Shown here in pieces: positions 42,311-50,351 of a stretch of DNA of 64,000 nt. Position 1 is the first letter of the stretch. Each line of letters starts with the position of its first letter. The stretch comes from a virus. The notes under the pieces were generated by a model, which did not search any database, had not been told where the DNA came from, and was given only the letters and a program-made list of their open reading frames with translations. Where the stretch lies: IMG/VR virus record IMGVR_UViG_3300026488_000018, positions 1 through 64,000 of that record. One strand, given 5' to 3'. Position numbers and translations under genes: made by a program.

Positions 42311-43486
42311 ATGGTGTGGAGTGTTATTTCTGAAAAGGAGATAGCTGCGTTTTATGCTGGTGGAGATAGTATATTTAACGGGGCGTTCGATATTGCTAAA
42401 GCCGATGGTACCGTTAATTCTGAGCTTATTCCTAATTATCGTAACATAGTTTATGGTCCGCGCATTTGGAGAGCTCTTAACGTTGAGAGTAATGCGTTTG
42501 GTATTCTTCCTAAGACGACTTGGCCGAGCTCTGGTTGGCGTGTGAAGACTGATTTTGCTTACCAGAGCAGTGAGATTGCTATTGGTGAGACTGACAGCTT
42601 TGGTACTCCGAAGTATCCGCCGATACAGGTTGTTAGGGCGCAGCCAAAGATAGCGCTTGTTACGTTCGAGATTAGCGATGTCATGGAGGCGCTTGCTGAG
42701 GTTTCGCAGGATGACGTTGTTGGTACCGCGGAGCAGCTTCGTGTCGATATGGGTACTGAGTTTGTTAAGATGGTTAATAGGGAGCTTCTTAGGAAGGTTA
42801 TTGGTAGCGCCACTGATGGAAGTGATTCTGAGGGTTCTGAGCCTGCAACGAGGTTTACTTCGCTTGATAGGGCTGTCGCGAGCCATGCGGAGGCACAGGC
42901 TTTTGGTTCCCCGGAGAGTGCGACTGTTTACGGTATTGACAGAGCGAGCGCTCCTTGGATGGATTCAGTTGTTAAGTTCGACACGAATGGTCTCGAACTT
43001 ACGGATGAGCTGATAAGGCAGACTCTCGCTGAGGTTAAGAAGAATGGTGCTAACACTAATGTTATACTCACCGGTTACGATACTTATGCGAAGCTCCTCG
43101 GTATTTACATGAACTTTGTTAGGTATCTACCGGCTATGACTGAGACGCAGGTTCAGTTCGGTGTTAACGGTATTCAGACTGCGAAGGGTATTGACGCGGG
43201 TGTGAAAGTTGCTGCCCTTTATGGAATTCCAGTGATACAGTCTGTTGATGTTCCAAGTGATGGTAACGGTTATCTGCAGAGGATGTATATGCTTGACCTT
43301 ACTGACCCCGAGGGATATGGAATACCGCGCGGAAGTTTCTCAATACTTAGGCCGCCGAGCTATCTTGAGAGCAACAACTTCGTCCTGATGCAGAAGGTTG
43401 TAAGGCGTGGAGCGTACTATATGGCGGGTGAGCTGACTATAAGGCTGCCGCGCATGAACGCGAAGATAAGGTCAATCCTCGAGTGA
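42311..43486 (+). CDS. Major capsid protein (HK97 fold)
   Basis: 391 residues. It has an N-arm, then a P-domain strand region (KYPPIQVVRAQPKIALVTFE), a spine-helix region (TAEQLRVDMGTEFVKMVNRE), an A-domain (NTNVILTGYDTYAKLLGIYM, GVKVAALYGIPVIQSVDVPS) and the closing LTIRLPRMNAKIRS. This order is typical of HK97-like capsid proteins of archaeal tailed viruses. Codon choice (CTT, CTC leucine; more C) differs from neighbours, as expected for a highly expressed gene. Strong context: scaffold upstream and connector downstream. Confidence 0.85.
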   Translation: MVWSVISEKEIAAFYAGGDSIFNGAFDIAKADGTVNSELIPNYRNIVYGPRIWRALNVESNAFGILPKTTWPSSGWRVKTDFAYQSSEIAIGETDSFGTPKYPPIQVVRAQPKIALVTFEISDVMEALAEVSQDDVVGTAEQLRVDMGTEFVKMVNRELLRKVIGSATDGSDSEGSEPATRFTSLDRAVASHAEAQAFGSPESATVYGIDRASAPWMDSVVKFDTNGLELTDELIRQTLAEVKKNGANTNVILTGYDTYAKLLGIYMNFVRYLPAMTETQVQFGVNGIQTAKGIDAGVKVAALYGIPVIQSVDVPSDGNGYLQRMYMLDLTDPEGYGIPRGSFSILRPPSYLESNNFVLMQKVVRRGAYYMAGELTIRLPRMNAKIRSILE

Positions 43487-43707
43487 TTTCGTGTTTTCTC
43501 ACTATTTATTTTTCTTGAATTTTGTGGATTTTAGTTCTGTTTTTGAGTGATACGTTTTAGAAAAGCTTCGGTGAATTTATAGTAAATTACGCGACAGTGT
43601 TGGCTGTTTATATGTAAAACAGAAAATGATTTTTGATGACTTCGCAGCAGATTATTCACAGCGTTGCTTTTTAAATCTTTTTGCGGTATTATTATTGGTG
43701 AGGAGGA
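43487..43707 (+). other. 221-base gap after the capsid gene: T-rich end and promoter
   Basis: The first 40 bases are T-rich (GTTTTCTCACTATTTATTTTTCTTG), a likely archaeal terminator of the capsid transcript. The middle has no convincing gene. The last 40 bases are the promoter described at 43668. Confidence 0.5.
43668..43698 (+). promoter_or_regulatory. Archaeal promoter
   Basis: TTTAAA at 43670-43675, 10 bases, GTATTATTATTGG from 43686. The GTG start at 43708 is 38 bases after the box. Confidence 0.7.
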
Positions 43708-44472
43708 GTGAGATTTGATGTTCCGTATGATAAGCTTTATGTGACTCCTGATGAGATTAGGGCTTGGCTTGGTCTGGAGGATGAGGAAAAACTTAGTGAT
43801 GAAATTCTGGTTGATTTAATAATGGAAAAGATGGAATATGTCGACAATATTACCGATACAACTTGGAATGGCCGTATTAGAAAGGCAAGGGAGATTCATG
43901 ATATTGGTAAATGGAAGGGTGGTTTCTGGTGGGGCGCTGGTGTTGAGATTCCATTAGCAAAGAGGTTTATTCGCGCGTTTGAGAAGATTAACGTGTTGTG
44001 GACAACAATTTGGGAGAACTTTGTTGTTACGCGCCGCGAGGGTCGCAATATCGGTGACTGGTGGGCTGATTACGATAACGGGGTATTGTATTTAAAGGCT
44101 TGGGTGATTTATCAGGGTGGTCGTGAGGTTGTTGTTGAGTACTATTATGGTTCAGATAGACTTCCGTTTGAGATAAGGGAGTTGACTAAGCTTTTGGTTA
44201 TTCGCGATTTGATTTGGCGTGATTTCTTTGCGTTTGCGATTCCAGACGGAGCAAACGCTTCTCTTAGATATAGGGAACTTTTGGACCAAATTAATGACCG
44301 TATTTTGTATCTTGAGGAGTTGTATAGAAGTGTTAAACCCGCACAGGTGGTTGTCAAAGAATTAGGTGAATTTAGTGAGTTACCGGATATTCCCAAGTGT
44401 TGCGGTATGGATGCGGAGGAAGAAGGTTCAGGTGGTGAGTCTGGTGTAAACACTTCATACGGAGGGTGGTAA
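43708..44472 (+). CDS. Head-tail connector (gp6-like)
   Basis: 254 residues from GTG 43708 after GGTGAGGAGGA. The opening YVTPDEIRAWLGLEDEEKLS ... LIMEKMEYVDNITDTTWNG is the usual start of head-completion/adaptor proteins that dock under the portal. A beta insertion follows, then helices (FEIRELTKLLVIRDLIWRDF). A cysteine pair (KCCGMD) lies near the end. The position after the capsid gene supports the call. Confidence 0.7.
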   Translation: MRFDVPYDKLYVTPDEIRAWLGLEDEEKLSDEILVDLIMEKMEYVDNITDTTWNGRIRKAREIHDIGKWKGGFWWGAGVEIPLAKRFIRAFEKINVLWTTIWENFVVTRREGRNIGDWWADYDNGVLYLKAWVIYQGGREVVVEYYYGSDRLPFEIRELTKLLVIRDLIWRDFFAFAIPDGANASLRYRELLDQINDRILYLEELYRSVKPAQVVVKELGEFSELPDIPKCCGMDAEEEGSGGESGVNTSYGGW

Positions 44473-44473
44473 A

Positions 44474-44824
44474 ATGAAAAAAGATTTGGTTATTATTCCT
44501 CCGGGGGCAAAAAAGGCGGGTAACGTTATAATCGAGATGAAGAGGAGTTTGGGTGATTTTAATTATATTTTGGTGGACTATAATATAGACGATTTTTCGG
44601 ATGAAAATAAGGTTAGAAGGGGAATTAAAGTTCTCAGAAAAAAGATATTAGGCGAAATATTTAAGAATCCCCCTCGAAGAATCATATTATACGCGAGCGG
44701 TTCATGCTGGTACATTGCAGTGATTGCGACGGTATTGTCTAATGCAGGTATTGATTATGAAATTTGGACGTTTGAGCGGAAGGTGGATAAACCAGTTAAG
44801 ACGGTGGAGGCGAAAGATATTTAA
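44474..44824 (+). CDS. Small alpha/beta protein, Rossmann-like
   Basis: 116 residues. Alternating strands and helices are visible: DLVIIPPGAKKAGNVIIEMK, FNYILVDYNIDDF, RRIILYASGSCWYIAVIATV, IDYEIWTFERK. The SGSCW turn after a strand could bind a ligand. It follows the connector by one base. No family is recognised and no function is proposed. Confidence 0.55.
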   Translation: MKKDLVIIPPGAKKAGNVIIEMKRSLGDFNYILVDYNIDDFSDENKVRRGIKVLRKKILGEIFKNPPRRIILYASGSCWYIAVIATVLSNAGIDYEIWTFERKVDKPVKTVEAKDI

Positions 44825-44846
44825 ACTAACTTCGCGGTATTGTTTT
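44819..44846 (+). promoter_or_regulatory. Archaeal promoter
   Basis: TTTAAA at 44820-44825 overlaps the preceding stop; 11 bases later GTATTGTTTTTGG follows from 44837. ATG 44862 is 42 bases after the box. This copy includes the full CGGTATTG motif. Confidence 0.7.
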
Positions 44847-44861
44847 TGGAGGTGTTAGGTT

Positions 44862-45110
44862 ATGTATAATGAAGATAGTGCGTTTGCTCAGTTTTTAAGT
44901 GAGTTGGGTGTGCAAGTTTCGATGGTTGCGCGGTATGGCGGGGTATTGATTATTTACCCAACTGATACAGACGTGAAGATTTTGTATATTAGAGACGAAA
45001 AGGATTTAAATAAGGCGGTGAGTAAAATTAAAGCAGAAGTTGTTTGGCTTGATGAGGATAAGCTCAGGAGGGAGATGTTGAATGCCAAGGATTTTGAAGG
45101 AGATATTTAG
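44862..45110 (+). CDS. Small hypothetical protein (82 aa)
   Basis: GGAGGTGTTAGGTT precedes the ATG. It is alpha/beta (MYNEDSAFAQFLSELGVQVS ... GGVLIIYPTDTDVKILYIRD). Its end overlaps the SWIM gene start. It opens the replication operon. No family recognised. Confidence 0.55.
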   Translation: MYNEDSAFAQFLSELGVQVSMVARYGGVLIIYPTDTDVKILYIRDEKDLNKAVSKIKAEVVWLDEDKLRREMLNAKDFEGDI

Positions 45111-45268
45111 CCCCAAGCACGGCGTATCATTTTTTCGAGGTAGAGGGTCGGAATGGTTGGTATATCGTTGAATGGGACATTTTGAATGATTTTTGGTGGT
45201 GTTCTTGCCCTGGGTATATGTACAGAAAGAAATGTTCGCATATTGATTATGTTAAGGGGGAGGTTGAT
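45082..45268 (+). CDS. SWIM zinc-finger protein/domain, frameshifted and in frame with the RecA-like gene
   Basis: ATG 45082 (GGAGGGAGATGTTGA upstream) opens MPRILKEIFSPKHGVSFF, but that frame stops at 45171. In the +1 frame the sequence continues EVEGRNGWYIVEWDILNDFW, then CSCPGYMYRKKCSHIDYV. This is a complete SWIM motif C-x-C-x8-C-x-H (codons at 45200, 45206, 45233, 45239). Removing one T from the T6 run at 45130-45135 joins both parts. No stop separates the SWIM from the RecA-like ATPase that follows, so a fusion protein is possible. SWIM proteins partner Rad51/RadA paralogues in eukaryotes and archaea. Confidence 0.65.
45130..45135 (+). other. Putative frameshift site (T6)
   Basis: The coding sense passes from the frame of ATG 45082 to that of the RecA-like gene here (+1 shift, or one surplus T). 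Confidence 0.45.
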
Positions 45269-46246
45269 ATGGTTATAAAGTTAAGTGAGATTCTTAAGGG
45301 TAGTAGTATTAGGGAGTTTGATAGTCCGATTAAGGCGTTGAATGAAATATTTGGCGGCGCACCGTTTACAGATTCAGCGATTTTTGGTATTGTTGCGGCA
45401 TATAAGGCGGGTAAAACCCTGATGAGCATTGAACATGCTTTTTATTTTGCGAATAAGGGGTATAATGTTTTATACATTGATACAGAGGGGTCAAGCAAGA
45501 CGATGTTTAAAAAGTGGGCACCAGTATTTATGGAGAAGTACGGTTTGAGCGAGGAAGAAGTTGATAGAATTGTAATTGAAGATGTTAGGTCATTGAAGCA
45601 CTTGATGAACTATCTCGGGTATCGCATTCAAATTTATGTTAAGAAATCAAGTGGTAAAAAGAAAGGCGATATTGATGAAGATGTTGAGCCATTTGTGACG
45701 AATAAGAAGGGCGATGGTAAGACCGAGGTTAATCTTGAGCGCGTTGATGATAGAGGCCGTATTTGGTATGATGTTAAGAATTACAATATTGATTTCATTA
45801 TTCTCGATAGCATGAGTAATCCATTTAGACCAGTATTTGGAAATAGACAGCAGGATAATCCGACGAAGTCGCAGATTGAGGCGGCGATTATTCAGAAGTT
45901 AATTGAACTGCAGGAGGAATTTAATGTTGGTGTTATTGTTACGCTACAGGCGAGTTGGAATCCGGCTGATAGTTATGCGAGTATTACCCAGACGAGAGCA
46001 AGAGGTGGGTTTAGTGTGTATTACAACATAAAGAGAATGGTTTTTATGAATGCGCGTGATGCATCTGGATTTAGAAGTTACAGAAAGATTTGGCTCGTTC
46101 GCAGTGAAGACGCTGAACCGTGGAGTAAGGTAGGTGTTGTTAAGATTACAGACATGGGTTATGTGGATGTTCCGGTCAGTGAGTGGAAGGATGTGTTTAC
46201 ACCATCGGAGCTCAAATTAATTGATATCGACTTTGAGGGGGAGTGA
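45269..46246 (+). CDS. RecA/RadA-like ATPase
   Basis: From ATG 45269, which has GGGGGAGG six bases upstream, it encodes 325 residues; the frame is also open upstream through the SWIM domain. Walker A is AAYKAGKT (K at residue 49). YNVLYIDTEGSSKTMF is the typical strand with the Glu region, and Walker B is IDFIILDSMS. ASWNPADSYASITQTRARGG lies where loop L2 is expected. RadA/RecA-type ATPases form filaments or mediate strand exchange; KaiC-like regulation is less likely. A lysine-rich insert (KKSSGKKKGD) follows Walker A by about 85 residues. Confidence 0.85.
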   Translation: MVIKLSEILKGSSIREFDSPIKALNEIFGGAPFTDSAIFGIVAAYKAGKTLMSIEHAFYFANKGYNVLYIDTEGSSKTMFKKWAPVFMEKYGLSEEEVDRIVIEDVRSLKHLMNYLGYRIQIYVKKSSGKKKGDIDEDVEPFVTNKKGDGKTEVNLERVDDRGRIWYDVKNYNIDFIILDSMSNPFRPVFGNRQQDNPTKSQIEAAIIQKLIELQEEFNVGVIVTLQASWNPADSYASITQTRARGGFSVYYNIKRMVFMNARDASGFRSYRKIWLVRSEDAEPWSKVGVVKITDMGYVDVPVSEWKDVFTPSELKLIDIDFEGE

Positions 46247-46249
46247 TGT

Positions 46250-47332
46250 GTGGATGATGAGGTTATCACAAGAGAACTTTTCTTGTGGATGCGCGCTCAT
46301 CACGGTTTTCCAATTTTTCCCCGCGAGGTAGGACGAAAGATAAACAATCAAGTACCACGATGGGTTGCAGATGAGCTTGATTTCTGGGAGTTTTGGGAGA
46401 GGTGGAATGTTGATAAATATGCGAATATTTTTAGCCAGAGACAGAAGACTATAAGGCTATATGATACAATTTTGTTCGATATAGATTATCACAATGGCGG
46501 GGGGTTCCAAGAAATAGAGAAAGCTTATGAGTATTATGTGAAAGTTCACGACATGCTGAGAGATGCCGGTATTGTTTCTACGAGGGTGTATTTTACAGGA
46601 AGGGGGTTTCATGTTTATGTAGATTTTCCACCAACGAGGTTGGAGTTTTATCCAAAGGTGATAGATGAGTGGGTATTGTCAACTATCGGTGAAGAAATTT
46701 TAAAGTTTGTTGACGTTAGAGTGTTAGGTGATAGAAATAGAATGGCAAGACTTCCATTTAGTGTGAATAGTTCAACAGGAATGATGATGCTAAGGATTGA
46801 TGATTTATGGGATTTGGATACTATTATAGACAAGAATTTGGAGTTGTATGTTCCGCGGGTAAAGGATTTTGATAATGATTGGTTAGGCGAAGAATTGAAG
46901 GATATTGATGAGAAGATAGGCGAAAAGTTTAAAAATGTAAGAAGAGATAATGTTGTTAGATTGGAGGATTTGAAATTAGATAAATTGGATGATTTGCCCC
47001 CGTGCATTAGAGAGGGTATTGAACGTTTAGCTGCAACAGGAGAATTAGAGTCGACGTGGCGAATGCATATTGCAACATTTTTGATGCGTGTTTGGGGCGT
47101 CGAGAGAACGGTTGATGTTTTTAGACTGGCAGATGATTTTAATGAGGCAAAAACAAGGTATTTCATCAATTATTTTATGGAACACGATTATTATCCACTG
47201 AGTTGCAAAAAAGCCAGGGCACTGGGTATTTGTAATACGAAGAAGTGTGTATTTGAGGATTTAACTGGAGGATGGTTAGGGGCGTTACTTATTGGAGGGG
47301 ATAATGATGAAAAAGATAACAACGAACGGTGA
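46250..47332 (+). CDS. Archaeo-eukaryotic primase fused to a PriL-like Fe-S domain
   Basis: 360 residues from GTG 46250. The catalytic AEP part shows ILFDIDYH (D77, D79), YFTGRGFHVYVDF (G-R-G-x-H, H121) and RVLGDRNRMARLPFSVN. The C-terminal 110 residues resemble the PriL Fe-S domain: LPPCIREGIERL ... ADDFNEAKTRYFINYFMEHD ... SCKKARALGIC, with cysteines at 252, 319, 328 and 333. Thus a single chain may combine PriS and the PriL cluster domain. Primases make the starting primers. It overlaps the DNA polymerase start by 29 bases. Confidence 0.8.
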   Translation: MDDEVITRELFLWMRAHHGFPIFPREVGRKINNQVPRWVADELDFWEFWERWNVDKYANIFSQRQKTIRLYDTILFDIDYHNGGGFQEIEKAYEYYVKVHDMLRDAGIVSTRVYFTGRGFHVYVDFPPTRLEFYPKVIDEWVLSTIGEEILKFVDVRVLGDRNRMARLPFSVNSSTGMMMLRIDDLWDLDTIIDKNLELYVPRVKDFDNDWLGEELKDIDEKIGEKFKNVRRDNVVRLEDLKLDKLDDLPPCIREGIERLAATGELESTWRMHIATFLMRVWGVERTVDVFRLADDFNEAKTRYFINYFMEHDYYPLSCKKARALGICNTKKCVFEDLTGGWLGALLIGGDNDEKDNNER

Positions 47333-49505
47333 ACTTACGTATTTTACTGTTAATAGGGATGATGATGTTTTTGTCCGAGTGATGGGTATTGAAGATGGTG
47401 AAGTTTTTATAGTTGACGCGCCAATTAGAGATTATTTGTTTATAGATAAGGATATATCGCAAAGTGTTAAGGATAAAATCAAGAGTTTAGGAGGTATTTT
47501 TGTTAATGTTGATATGCGTACAGGTGATGAATATAAGAAGCCAGTTGTTAAAGTGGAACTTAGCGAACCAAGTGCAAACGAGTATGTGTCAAGATTAGCG
47601 AAGTTGCACAATGTTGGAGTTTATGAGGATGGTATAAGTTTTACGCGCAGGCTGTTTATTGATGAGATTGCGCAAGTTAAGTATAGGGATTTTGTGTTTT
47701 TTGATATTGAAACTGACAGTAGTTTTGGATTTCCTAAGGAATATGGCAAGTACCCGTTTTTGAGTATTTCTGTATGGGCAAGTGATGGTTCGTGGAGTGA
47801 TTGGTTTTACATAAAGGATTATGATTCGGAACAGGATATGCTGAGGGATTTTATAGCACTGTTACAGAAGAAGAAAATAAGTTTTGTTGTTGGGTGGAAT
47901 GTTGATTTCGATTATTTCCATACGAAGGAGAGATTGAAGTATTTTGGCATGTATGACGAAATGCGGTATTGGCGATTGGTATCAAGATTGGATTTAATGG
48001 AGCAATATAAGAAGGCTCGCCCCGGGTTGGGGAGTTACAGTTTGCATAATGTTAGTATTGAGGAGGGATTTTCGAGGATTAAGGAAATGACTAAGCTACC
48101 ACACGAGATGACGAGGCAGGAGTTGTATGAATATAACATGTATGATAGTGAGATTTTACAGTTGATTAATGATAGGTATCAACTTGTTGACGTTGCAAAA
48201 GAGGTTGCTCATTATGTTAATTTACCAATGAGTGCAGCTCAATCTACTGTTGCGCGATTGGAAACTAAGATGTTTAGACGGTTACACGAACTGGGTTATG
48301 TTGGCGTAAGAAGAAATGTTAATGTTGGTGATGTTGATTATCAGGGTGCAATTGTTTTAGACCCAGTTCCCGGTGTTCACAAAAATGTTATTGTTATAGA
48401 TTTTAGGTCACTGTATCCCACAACGATTATTAACAAGAATATTGATATTCGTGGGTTCAACGGCGAGGTATTTCCATATGTAGTGAAGGAAGCGCTGGAT
48501 AATAGGTTGAAACATAAACTCAAGTGGAAGGAATATGAAAAGAAGGCAGAAGAGTGTAAAGAGGGGGGTGACGACGAGTGTGCGAAGGAATATGAACGAT
48601 TAGCTTTTATTGAGAAGTTGAAGAGTGACGCTCTTAAGATTGTTGTGAATGGTTATTATGGTGCGAATGCAAACAAGTATTATTATTTCTTCGACCCTGA
48701 TGTTGCGGCTGCAATTACAGCAGGCGGCCGAGAAATGCTGATGAAAACCAAAAAATATTTGGAGGATGTGTGGAAATTCCAAATAATTTATGGCGACACT
48801 GATTCATTGTTTGTGAAAGTTGATGACGCATTTAAGGGTAAAGATGTCGATAAACATGAGATTGAGGAGTTCGCGGAGATTATTGCAGCAGATGTAAATG
48901 AATATGTTAAGCCATGGGTAGTTGACGTTGACAAGTTAATCCGCCGTATTATCTTTTTGAGCGATAAAAAGGGAAGGGGTATTAAGAAGAGGTATGCGTA
49001 TGTTGATTTTGACGGGAAGATTAAGATTAAAGGATTGGAAGTTGTTAAAGGTGATTGGCCAAAGTTGACGAAGTGGCTTCAGATGGAAATATTGAAGAAG
49101 ATTTTGTTGGAAGATGCGAGTAGAAAGGATATAATGTTATTTGTCAAGGATGTGAAGCGCAGGATGTATAATGGCGAGTTCGACGAATGGTTGATTATAA
49201 CGAAGAATCTATCAAGAGAAGTTCATGAGTATGACCAGGGTAGGAAGTTACCTCCGCATGTTACTGCGTATATTAAGGCTGAACAACGTGGAACACCATT
49301 TGCAACGCGCCAGGTATCGTTTGTTTGGACTGTAGGGAAAGAGCGCGGTGTTCCCGAGCCGGAGCCGGTTGTGAGAGTGAGTGATGTAAAGAAGTATAGG
49401 CTTGATTATGATTATTATTGGGAGCATGTTATTTATCCGCCAGCAAAGAGAGTTATAGATAGCGTTTATCCCGTAAATATGTCGATTTTGAATTGGATTA
49501 AGTAG
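47304..49505 (+). CDS. polB: Family B DNA polymerase
   Basis: 733 residues. Exonuclease motifs: FFDIETDS (D134, E136), VGWNVDFDY and YNMYDSEIL. Polymerase motifs: A DFRSLYPT (366-373), B KIVVNGYYGANANK, C YGDTDS (496-501). A complete proofreading replicase of normal length for viral/archaeal PolB. ATG 47304 is chosen with GGAGGGG upstream. It overlaps the primase gene, so the two are probably translated together. No intein is seen in it, unlike the reductase. Confidence 0.95.
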   Translation: MMKKITTNGELTYFTVNRDDDVFVRVMGIEDGEVFIVDAPIRDYLFIDKDISQSVKDKIKSLGGIFVNVDMRTGDEYKKPVVKVELSEPSANEYVSRLAKLHNVGVYEDGISFTRRLFIDEIAQVKYRDFVFFDIETDSSFGFPKEYGKYPFLSISVWASDGSWSDWFYIKDYDSEQDMLRDFIALLQKKKISFVVGWNVDFDYFHTKERLKYFGMYDEMRYWRLVSRLDLMEQYKKARPGLGSYSLHNVSIEEGFSRIKEMTKLPHEMTRQELYEYNMYDSEILQLINDRYQLVDVAKEVAHYVNLPMSAAQSTVARLETKMFRRLHELGYVGVRRNVNVGDVDYQGAIVLDPVPGVHKNVIVIDFRSLYPTTIINKNIDIRGFNGEVFPYVVKEALDNRLKHKLKWKEYEKKAEECKEGGDDECAKEYERLAFIEKLKSDALKIVVNGYYGANANKYYYFFDPDVAAAITAGGREMLMKTKKYLEDVWKFQIIYGDTDSLFVKVDDAFKGKDVDKHEIEEFAEIIAADVNEYVKPWVVDVDKLIRRIIFLSDKKGRGIKKRYAYVDFDGKIKIKGLEVVKGDWPKLTKWLQMEILKKILLEDASRKDIMLFVKDVKRRMYNGEFDEWLIITKNLSREVHEYDQGRKLPPHVTAYIKAEQRGTPFATRQVSFVWTVGKERGVPEPEPVVRVSDVKKYRLDYDYYWEHVIYPPAKRVIDSVYPVNMSILNWIK

Positions 49506-49513
49506 GATAAAGC

Positions 49514-49541
49514 TTTATAAATGAGTTTGTGGTATATAGGT
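49514..49541 (+). promoter_or_regulatory. Archaeal promoter
   Basis: TTTATAAA at 49514-49521, 10 bases, GTATATAGG. GGAGGTG at 49543 precedes ATG 49557. Confidence 0.65.
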
Positions 49542-49556
49542 TGGAGGTGTTTGTTA

Positions 49557-50351
49557 ATGGAGAGGCCTTCTGTGGAGGAAATTAGGAAGTTTCTTAGGGA
49601 GAATTACGGTCCCGAATGGGAGGACAGGATTGAGCTCGGGTATAAGTTGTGGGAAAAGAGGTATGGGAAGAGGAATTATTCCGGAAGCATAAATACAAAT
49701 GCAAGGTACACACCAATACATGTAAGTGAGCTTAGGGATAGAATACTCGCAGAGATTGAGGGTATTGTCATTGAGAAGGATGAGTTTTCGTATTGGGGTT
49801 GTCCGGTATGTTTTAGGAGTGCGAATAAGGGTTGCCAGCATTTGGACAATGGTGAAGTTGAGCCGGTTGTTTTGACTGTTGAGAAGATGGTTGTAAATGA
49901 TGGTACGGGTGATTTAACTGTATCAAAGATTTTTAAGCCGGACGAGCCGAATATAGTTGAGAATATTTCGATAGGTGATTTGATTAAGGTCCGCGGGTAC
50001 GTGCGTATTAATGGCGACGAGAAGAGGCTGTATCTTAATGAAGTTGAGATAGTGAAAGCAGTTCCGAGAGATGAAGAAGATGTTGATGTTCAGGTGAGGG
50101 GGAATCTTACTAAGCAAGATGATGTCTCAAGTGGAGAGACACAACAGTCAAACAATCAGTCAACGGTAATTCGTATAGATGATTTAGCCGAGCCACTGAA
50201 AGGCTTTCTGCGGTATCTCTCCAATACGGGTGGTATGAAGAAGAGTGTTGCTGAGGCTGTTATGGACAGGAAGGGGCTTACATGGGATGATGTGAAGGAT
50301 TATGTTGAAATTAAGGATGATACAGTTGTTCTTAAGGAGGGTATAATATGA
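49557..50351 (+). CDS. RPA-like OB-fold protein with zinc motif
   Basis: 264 residues. Residues 65-170 read as an OB fold (ELRDRILAEIEGIVIEKDEF ... GDLIKVRGYVRINGDEKRLY) with an inserted zinc motif CPVCFRSANKGCQH. Archaeal RPA proteins combine OB folds and a zinc finger and bind single-stranded DNA. The N-terminal 55 residues are helical (IRKFLRENYGPEWEDRIELG), as in some archaeal RPA. The C-terminal region has a winged-helix-like end after a low-complexity linker. Position after PolB supports a replication role. Confidence 0.75.
   Translation: MERPSVEEIRKFLRENYGPEWEDRIELGYKLWEKRYGKRNYSGSINTNARYTPIHVSELRDRILAEIEGIVIEKDEFSYWGCPVCFRSANKGCQHLDNGEVEPVVLTVEKMVVNDGTGDLTVSKIFKPDEPNIVENISIGDLIKVRGYVRINGDEKRLYLNEVEIVKAVPRDEEDVDVQVRGNLTKQDDVSSGETQQSNNQSTVIRIDDLAEPLKGFLRYLSNTGGMKKSVAEAVMDRKGLTWDDVKDYVEIKDDTVVLKEGII

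Noticed and set aside
42287-42886. Minus-strand frame of 199 codons opposite the capsid gene
   Set aside because: It mirrors codon bias of the capsid gene and has arginine/asparagine-rich shadow sequence with no motif.
45269-46246. DnaB/KaiC-type helicase instead of RecA-like ATPase
   Set aside because: Walker A/B spacing and the partner SWIM motif fit RecA/RadA-type better; a helicase N-domain is absent. A distant possibility remains.
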